From Chytridium lagenaria (Eukaryota > Chytridiomycota > Chytridiomycetes > Chytridiales > Chytridiaceae), in NCBI GenBank assembly GCA_025449115.1, contig JAHLKC010000048.1:184126-248125 (forward strand): a stretch of 64,000 nt of DNA. Reading direction: 5' to 3'. The notes below the pieces were generated by a model that did not search any database, was not told the DNA's origin, and saw only the letters and a program-made list of their open reading frames with translations. Numbering within the stretch: the first letter of the stretch is position 1; each line of letters starts with the position of its first letter. Shown here one piece after another: positions 57,366-64,000 of the stretch. The position numbers and the translations under genes were made by a program.

Positions 57366-57934
57366 TGTTGAGACTGTGCGCCATTGAGTGGGACCTGATT
57401 CTTGGACGACTACCGGACAACTCAGTATAGGTGCTCAGCATAGGTACTCAGTATAGATGCAATGCACCGCTGTTGGACAACTTACTATGGGTCTATTACA
57501 CCTGTAATAGGCTAGATCAATGATACATTAGATTGTTGGGTTTATTCATCTTTCTGTTTTGTTTTACTCACCCACATTTGTTATGTTGTCTAACTTATTT
57601 TTCCCTGAACTTTATTTATTTACGCGTTATTTTAAGTTTTGATTTGATCAGTTTTATTGAGCTCCTCATTACATTTGAGGATACGCTAATCCCTTAACTT
57701 TATTATTTTATGTTTAATTATGATACGTAATTTGGAGGGATTTACGGATCATGAGTTCTGATGTAAATCCCACTTTCTACATGTATTGCAAAAAGTAGTT
57801 GGAATCAATATATGGAAGTTTCATCGTAATTACCTCCCTGTCACCGCTGGAGACTCCATCACCATTCTTTATAGTTTAATTCACTTTATTTATATATTAT
57901 ATTTTAATTACAATTGAGCCCCGTAACCCCTACA
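57366..57934 (+). mobile_element. 5' LTR of a copia-type retrotransposon
   Basis: Runs from TGTTGAGACTGTGCG to CCCCTACA. Two bases later comes TGGTGGCACTTCACC, positioned like a tRNA primer-binding site, then gag begins 117 bp downstream. Internally it has a short repeated block (CTCAGTATAGG / CTCAGCATAGG). No 3' LTR in the window. Confidence 0.5.
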
Positions 57935-58050
57935 AGTGGTGGCACTTCACCTGGTTGGAAGGAGGAGTGAATCAATCCATTTGAGGGCCAAAGAGTAAAA
58001 GAGAAAGAGCGATCATCCCAAGAAAGAAAGAAAGCTGTCAATACGAGAAG

Positions 58051-58425
58051 ATGACAAAAGAGAACGACGACAAACCTGTGATGTTTGATGGGACACAGTT
58101 CCACATCTGGAAGTACCGCATGATCGGGTACTTGAAAGGCAAAGGCCTTTGGAAGATTGTCGAGAAGGGCTGGACGCCCTACGCAGTCGTTGACACGCCT
58201 ACAAATGCCGAAAAGAAGACCAGGTTAGAAGAAGAAGACCTGGACATGAAAGCAAAAGTAAGAATCGAATCAAGAGTTCACGACATCATCCTACCGTTGA
58301 TACAGGATGAATCCACGGCAAAGGCGACTTGGGATAAAATCATCGAGACCTATGAGAGAAAGGGTTTATATCCCATAGTACAAAACCGACGACAACTAAA
58401 AAAATTTCGTCGAATTTGGATATAG
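58051..58425 (+). pseudogene. Truncated copia-type Gag
   Basis: Starts MTKENDDKPVMFDGTQFHIW, then YRMIGYLKGKGLWKIVEKG and TAKATWDKIIETYERKG. This is the N-terminal Gag pattern of Ty1/copia elements (FxGxNFxxWKxRMxxYL, then TAxxxWDxL). The Gag-like text stops at about 58368; later residues are unrelated, and no zinc knuckle, protease, integrase or reverse transcriptase follows. The element is therefore cut off by deletion or by insertion of the DNA to its right. Confidence 0.75.
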
Positions 58426-59287
58426 TTTGCCGTAAATCGGCGTATGCTGCCGCTTTTGCACCAAATCAATTCGTTGGTCACACAATATTCGCCACTTATT
58501 AAATGCGGCAGAATACCGCCAAATACGTAAATTTTTTCATCATACGGGGAGCTGAATTTTCGGTCACGCAATGGAAATTTCTTTATTTTACAGAATTCAG
58601 ACAGTACCACAGGATTTGCATCGAACTATACTATAGCGCCGTAAACGGCCATCTACGGGAGTCTTCTGTTTCTCCACCATAAGGACTTTACCTAACCTAA
58701 AGCTTTTAATCTGAATATATATTCATTACAGTCGTACTTAAAAATTATTAGGACTCATAAGCCACGTGTGCATAAAGAAAACGTTCTTCCTATTTAGCCC
58801 ACATACACAGTGTTCAGTACAAACATTGACGTCAGACCGCAATACTCTTTTCCACAAAGGTATTTTTACCTTTTTTGCTTTTGTCAAACTATACTGAATT
58901 TGTGGTCATATTCTTTGTGTATACGCTGACTGTCGCAGAATGTTGACACTGCCAATGCAGGTATAATACGTTTTGTCGCGTGTACGTACGCTTACGTGCG
59001 TACACGTGCGTTTCTGTACGCGTGCGTACGTGTGCGTACATTTGCGCACGTAAATGTAAGACGCGTGCACAAGTGTACGTAAACGTACGCAAACGTGCAT
59101 GTACGTACGTATAGTGGAATCAATGCATACTTCGTGAACGTTCCTATACATACTCTTGTATTTTATTTTTGAAGATGTTCACGATTTTTTCTCTCTAAAC
59201 TCCAAAAATAAATACATTCTGCACAAAATTGGGACTTTGATAAAATATATTAACGTAATTTTGACATCAACGTACAGCACCATTAGT
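58426..59287. repeat. Repeat DNA with an alternating purine-pyrimidine tract
   Basis: About 58976-59115 is dominated by CGTACG, TGCGTACG and ACGTAAACGTACG words, nearly all alternating purine and pyrimidine. Before it, palindromic GCCGTAAATCGGC (58428) and GCCGTAAACGGCC (58637) motifs occur. Frames here are composition artefacts. Confidence 0.7.
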
Positions 59288-61369
59288 TCAACGTCTATAA
59301 TTCCTGGCGTTGTACCTGCGAGCTTTGTTAGGAGATATGTCGCTATCCGAAGAGGTGTAACTCAAGTTTGTACGCGAACGGTCGCGTAAACGAGATGTTG
59401 ATCCCCTCAAACTACCACGTGACAGGCTTCTAGCTCTTCCCTTGTCAGGAGAAAAGCTAGCTGAATTTCGAATACGCTGAGACCGGCGAGGTGGTGACGG
59501 GGGCAGTTCCTCAGATAAGATTCGTCGAGACCTGCGAGGTGGGGACTCTGAAAATCGTGGCAATGGTCTTACTCCTGGTCGGCGCACGCGGTTATTGGCT
59601 ACAGCAACGTCATGCTCAAAGAAGCTGAGGAGACTCTTCGTTGTGCTTTGTCATGAAAACTAATTACTAAAGTGCTTGAAGCAAGAAAAACTTACAGTTG
59701 GCTGCTGTTGTTAAGGCATCCACAGATCCCTAATAGTTTCAAGTTTTTCGTCGAAGTTGTCAAGTCTTTCCTTCAACGCCAAAAGAGAGGATTCAAAACT
59801 TTTCTGCATATTGTCTTGCGCTTGACGTAGATAAGAGAAGTTAGATGCAAGCGTTCTCTGAGTCAAGTTGTTTTCGTGTATAAGAAGGACGAGACTGTCT
59901 TGTTGTGCAGCAGCAGTCTGCAAATTCTTGCCGCCAACGCTAACAATGAAACAGTCGTTCAGCCTTTTGAGCTCGTTAACACCGAACCCTAAATCAAAAA
60001 TAAGTTAATTTTAATATTTTAATTGTCAGCCAAAACATCAAATAAATGCACAGTATACAACAGTATACTACCGCACACTACATTATACTGCCGCACACTA
60101 CAGTGTACTGCCGCATACTACAGTATACAAACGCACACTACAGTATACAACCGTATGTAGCCGTACATCATTGTATGCGGCAGTTTACCACCGTTACCAG
60201 CCGTACAATGACTATACACCACAATATACCTTGAATCCTTACCTGGAACATGCTTTTGAAAGCCTGGTGACATGTATGCTTTTGCAGCCAAAGCCTCAGG
60301 GTACGTAGCTAATAAGACAATGCCAGCGTCAATCTTTCTACTCATGTTATCAGCCTGTTTTTTATATTAGTTTCTAAAAATGTTCAAACCGATGGCAATG
60401 GGACTGACCGTCTGAACAAGATGCTCCCAATGTCGACGGAAAAAGGAGTTGATGTTAGAGCTTGTCGAGTTAGCATTTGAAAATGCATTCCTTCTGTTGT
60501 TTGACTGCTTCACACTCTCTATAAAAGTAGGGTGTTAGCAAACTTGTTAGATCTTTCCCACCAGTATACCATCATGCATCACTTGACCACTCCGAATCTT
60601 ATATGCTCCTTCAATGGGGACAGGAAGAGAAGGAGCCGGTGGAGCACGTATTCTTGATTCCTCGTTAGCGGCATCAACCGCCATCATGCCTGCAGTAACA
60701 GTTTCGTTGTCGTCTTCGCTGTAAGTTGGCTCCGAGTGGCTTCTGGACCCTGCAGCTTTATTGGATAAATAGTTAATTTACCGTGTCAGTGAAGATGATC
60801 TGGATTTGAGTATGTTACAGAGTTCTCACCAAGGTTGTATTGGAACCCCCTTCCCCCATGTTCATCATCATGTCCACCAAGGCTCATCGGTATGTTGATA
60901 TGTCTGCACAAGTCAAAAAGCTCTGTTGTCAAACCATCGTATGCCTTTAAAATTTTCTTCCAACACCGTATGATGCTGTCATATAAAAAAAGTTGACAAC
61001 CGTACATAAGCGCACGTTACCGCAAACAACCATAGAATAACGCATTAAACCATATATTGCCATAAATAAACGCAAACGGCCGTATACCACAGCCGTTAAG
61101 GTGATTAATGAAATATTTCAATATCTTGAGTCCATCGAATCGTAAACTTTTAAAACAGGTTTGTGGTCTGGTACGTAGGTATACGTATACAGCTAGCTGC
61201 TGCGGTAAGCTAAGATAGGTTTATTTTATCACATCAACTTCAAACATTTGCCTTTTGGCCATAGACTCTAAAATATTATAACTTCATGTGGCGCTTCTAT
61301 ATTTGATTGTCTTGTACAAAAGACGATGGAATACTTGCGTACCCCACCGCCTTCGTATGAATCACTCAT
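59288..61369 (-). CDS. Unrecognised multi-exon protein with coiled coil and RS/SP-rich tail
   Basis: Family unknown. Probable start 61367-61369 (MSDSYEGGG). Exons then read IRCWKKILKAYDGLTTELFD / PMSLGGHDDEHGGRGFQYNL (about 60830-60985), SRSHSEPTYSEDDNETV (about 60560-60755), NSTSSNINSFFRRHWEHLVQ (about 60410-60520), KIDAGIVLLATYPEALAAKA (about 60243-60350), NELKRLNDCFIVSVGGKNLQ plus a helical region LTQRTLASNFSYLRQAQDNM / ALKERLDNFDEKLETIRDLW (59715-59990), and a C-terminal Arg/Ser/Pro tail PPRRSRRILSEELPPSPPRR (59288-59600). It shares a 133-bp start-to-start spacer with the + strand gene at 61503. The tail suggests nucleic-acid or nuclear binding; that is inference. Exon edges are approximate. 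Confidence 0.5.
60045..60232. repeat. Intronic degenerate tandem repeat
   Basis: Units of about 20-30 bp built from CAGTATAC, CCGCACACTACA and CCGTA words, lying in an intron of the - strand gene. Confidence 0.7.
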
Positions 61370-61502
61370 TTGGTTGTCTCATTTGGTTGTATACACGGTC
61401 ACAGACGGTTTAGTCAGTAAAAGAATAACCATCGTGAAAGTCAAAGTTACGTCTGATAGTGCGACATTAGTATTACGTACGTAAAAAAATTCGACGAAGA
61501 AA

Positions 61503-64000
61503 ATGTACTGTCCATGCTGTGCTGAAGACGTCCCCTCCGTCACGTCTAGAAAGATGCTTGAGAACCACATTAGAGATGACCATGCTTCCAGTGGTGCTCT
61601 CATAACCTTGCTTCTGAAGCTTGATAGTGAAGCGACCATTGAAAGAGTCTTGACTATGGTTATTGGCGGCGGTTCCCACGCCCAAGCGCAGCCCCCCCTA
61701 GCCCAGCAGACGCAACGACAGCCATCAACTATAGGCGAGTCTCGCTCAGCAAAAGGCACCTACCATATTGAAACCAGGATGGCGGAAAAAAAGTAAGATG
61801 GTGTTGCTTAAATCTCTCATTTCTTTAGTGTTTTGGGGGTTGCGAAGCAACTTTTTAAGTTGAGCACAGAGGAGAAGAAGGCCATAGATAGGATGACGGC
61901 GGAGCAGAAGACGTTATCCGGAGCAATTCGAATGATTCCGCATTTGATTGAAGATGCAGCCGTAGCTGAAGCATTACGTACGAAGATTACCGAGGTAGGC
62001 AAAGCTCTGTTGTTTTAGTGATATTGAAGTTGTTAGGCCAAAGAGAAGTATCTTGCCGCTTACCGTGCTGGGTACACTCAACAAAATCCGAACGTTGCAA
62101 GCTATCAAGTCACCGATAACAATCAAGTTCGCATTGTTTGGAAGACAGGAAAAGAATTCGAGGAGGTACTGCTTTTTTCTTCCATACATTAATCTTACTT
62201 CGAGGGCGAGGAGCAACGCAGACCTAGCTCTCCAAAGCTTAGAGTCGGTAGCAGTAAAGCCATCTACGTAGAAGATGACAGTGACAACGACGAGGTCCAC
62301 GCGCAATACAAGCCTGCCTTGGGACAGTACATTGAAGGTTTGACGACAATTTTATTTAAACTAATGGGTATAGAACCTAAGATTGCCTCAAAAGGTCATC
62401 CACTTGCATTGCGGGTCGACGTGAGCAAAATTCGGAAGAAACAAGAAGAGGAGGAGGCTGAAAGCCGACCACGAACGCCATCGGAAGAATACGAGGATCG
62501 ACCCGTTAGAAAAGGTGCGTAATCTTCCGCCCTCCCCTGCTTTTATTTACTGACAGATGGGGTTTTTTCAACCGTTTACCGCCGCTTACTCCTTTTTTCA
62601 CCGCATTTTTTGTTTATTTTTATTTTGCGCTTACTGAATTTGTTTAGGAAAAGCTCCAGCGGCAACTTTACAGCAGAGAAGGAAGGGTAGGCTTTAACTT
62701 TTTACTCAGCTTTGCTCACCACGCTAAAAGAGGAAATCGAAGGAGGACCGCCATCCGAGGAGTATGAGGAGGAGCCGCCCGTTGGAAAAGGTGTTTTAAA
62801 ACGTTACATATATATATATAACCGGAACGTTTCAATGTGATTTTATATAGGTAAGGCTCCGAAGGTCGTGTTGCCGCGGACAAAGAGAAAGGGTAAGATT
62901 TATTACTTTATTTTTAAAAAACGCTTGCTAAACCAAAGGGCAGAAACTGTTGAAGAAGAGTTCCGTCGAATTCATGAGGAAGCGGCAGCAGCTGGTGGGT
63001 TAGATTTATTTAGCAATAAGCCGTTTATTAAACTTACCGATTATATGGAAGCACCGCCAGAAGTGAGAAAGGTACTTAAATCTCCGAAAAGCCCCAAATC
63101 TCCGAAAAGCCCCAAAATAGGTGCGTAAATTTATTATATTCCTCGAAAACCAAAATAAAAACATGTGTGGTGGCGGGCTTGCCGACTTTAACCATGTTTA
63201 CTTTTTCCCGGTGTCTACTCCAGTTTTAGCTTCTCTAATTTTCAAACAATTTTAGCCAAGGAACAGCACGAAGAGGTACCGATTTCTCCGGCAAAGTCAA
63301 AAGCGGGTAAGTACTTTTATTGTTTTACTTTCGTGCCCTTTTTTCTTTTGTTCATGTCGTAATTGATATCATTCTATTTTTAGTCCATGAGACGGTGCCG
63401 ACGTCGCCTAAAGCTGTGAAATCATGTAAGTGTTTTATATTTTTTTTGTTATCACGAACTGGCCATCTTTATGGCTCTTTTTCCTTCACAGCCGTTTGCG
63501 TTTCCTTTTCGGTCGTTTGCGCTTTAATCTGGTTACTTACCCCCGTTAACGGCCATCTCCTCTATTCTACTACTTTTTCTGACTTTATATTACTCAGCCA
63601 AAGGTTTGCCCGTTTCAACTAAAGGCAAAGGGAAGGGTAATTATTTATGAGGTTTATTAGAAATTAACCGTTTACTTGCTATTGTTTCAGGGCCAGAGAT
63701 TCCTTCGGGAGAAGGTGAGTATTCAAAAAATAATTTTTCTGAAGTACCCTAATTATTTGTAAGGTGTCGCCAGCTCTTCAAAGGAGCTGCCGACGTCAAA
63801 GGGAAAACAGGTCGCAACCGAAAGTGAAGGTGAGGCGGTTGCTGTCCACCTGATGTACATTTTCGCTAATGTTTGGACAAAAATTTATTCTTATTTCCAA
63901 TTTTTTTTTTTAAAAAACCAGAATCGCGAACTGCTACCCCCGAAACCGAAGGAACCGCGGAAACCGTCATCGTCAAACGTGGAGCACCCAAACGCAAACA
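61503..64000 (+). CDS. Unrecognised zinc-finger protein with many symmetric mini-exons, 3' end outside window
   Basis: Exon 1 (61503-61792) begins MYCPCCAEDVPSVTSRKMLE and NHIRDDHASS: Cys-x2-Cys then His-x4-His, a C2H2-like finger. Exon 2 (61829-61994) is helical: VAKQLFKLSTEEKKAIDRMT. Exon 3 (62037-62165) has EKYLAAYRAGYTQQNPNVAS and VRIVWKTGKEFEE. Exon 4 (62205-62337) is acidic, IYVEDDSDNDEV. From exon 5 on, most exons start and end in phase 1: 62374-62514, 62648-62686, 62731-62790, 62851-62892, one at about 62940-63120, 63256-63306, 63384-63425, 63598-63636, 63691-63714, 63764-63829, and the last from 63923 to the edge. They encode disordered Lys/Pro/Ser/Glu pieces (KAPAATLQQRRKG, SPKSPKSPKSP, VPTSPKAVKS). 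No family recognised. Confidence 0.6.
62374..63829 (+). other. Mini-exon array (phase 1-1 exons of 24-141 nt)
   Basis: Eight exons with resolved edges between 62648 and 63829 are 39, 60, 42, 51, 42, 39, 24 and 66 nt, and the preceding one is 141 nt. All are divisible by three and have phase-1 introns on both sides. One exon near 62940-63120 has an unclear left edge. Any of the resolved exons could be skipped without breaking frame. Confidence 0.7.

Noticed and set aside
58889..59151. Arg/Thr/Tyr-rich proteins on the - strand
   Set aside because: Both frames are translations of the alternating CGTACG tract.
60045..60232. CRISPR-like spaced repeats
   Set aside because: Units are degenerate and adjacent, without constant repeat and unique spacers, and lie in an intron of a eukaryotic gene.

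Overview
This is nuclear DNA from a flagellated (zoosporic, chytrid-like) fungus. Nearly every gene is split by short GT-AG introns (about 45-120 bp, acceptor usually TAG or CAG). The gene set is eukaryotic, and several proteins belong to flagellar cells: a near full-length TMEM138 (ciliary transition zone), an augmin HAUS6 homologue and a repeat protein that looks axonemal. The fungal assignment is inferred from gene style, not from a marker gene.

Left part (1-45 kb) is gene-rich and conserved. In order: ELP1 (+, 5' end outside the window), an ASH-RhoGAP protein (+), an ATF/CREB bZIP factor (-), TMEM138 (-), endonuclease V (-), ZW10 (+), HAUS6 (-), V-ATPase subunit F (+), a putative axonemal protein (-), an ER-type alpha/beta hydrolase (-), BCD1/ZNHIT6 (-) divergent from RPB8 (+), a G-protein gamma subunit (+), NUP192/NUP205 (+), complex III hinge protein QCR6 (-) and a three-RRM TIA1/PUB1 protein (+). 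These genes share no operon logic; they are housekeeping genes for tRNA modification, nuclear pores, ribosome biogenesis, transcription, respiration, trafficking and signalling.

Right part (45-64 kb) is repeat-rich. A small TIR element (45235-45810) is followed by a 6.4-kb element bounded by 201-bp inverted repeats at 46150 and 52540. It holds two convergent genes, one DUF6589-like and one RecQ-like helicase. Both appear to take promoter, start codon and first intron from the inverted repeats. A 1.07-kb LTR-like repeat lies exactly between their 3' ends; a second copy lies at 55891-56610. Then come a fold-back element, a copia LTR with a truncated gag, an alternating purine-pyrimidine tract, and two divergent unknown genes. 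The rightmost gene carries a run of tiny exons, nearly all symmetric phase-1, and runs off the window.

Sequence quality matters here. Many conserved genes contain one-base frameshifts, mostly in short homopolymers and mostly one base too few. They look like consensus errors, so a frame break alone does not show decay in this window.
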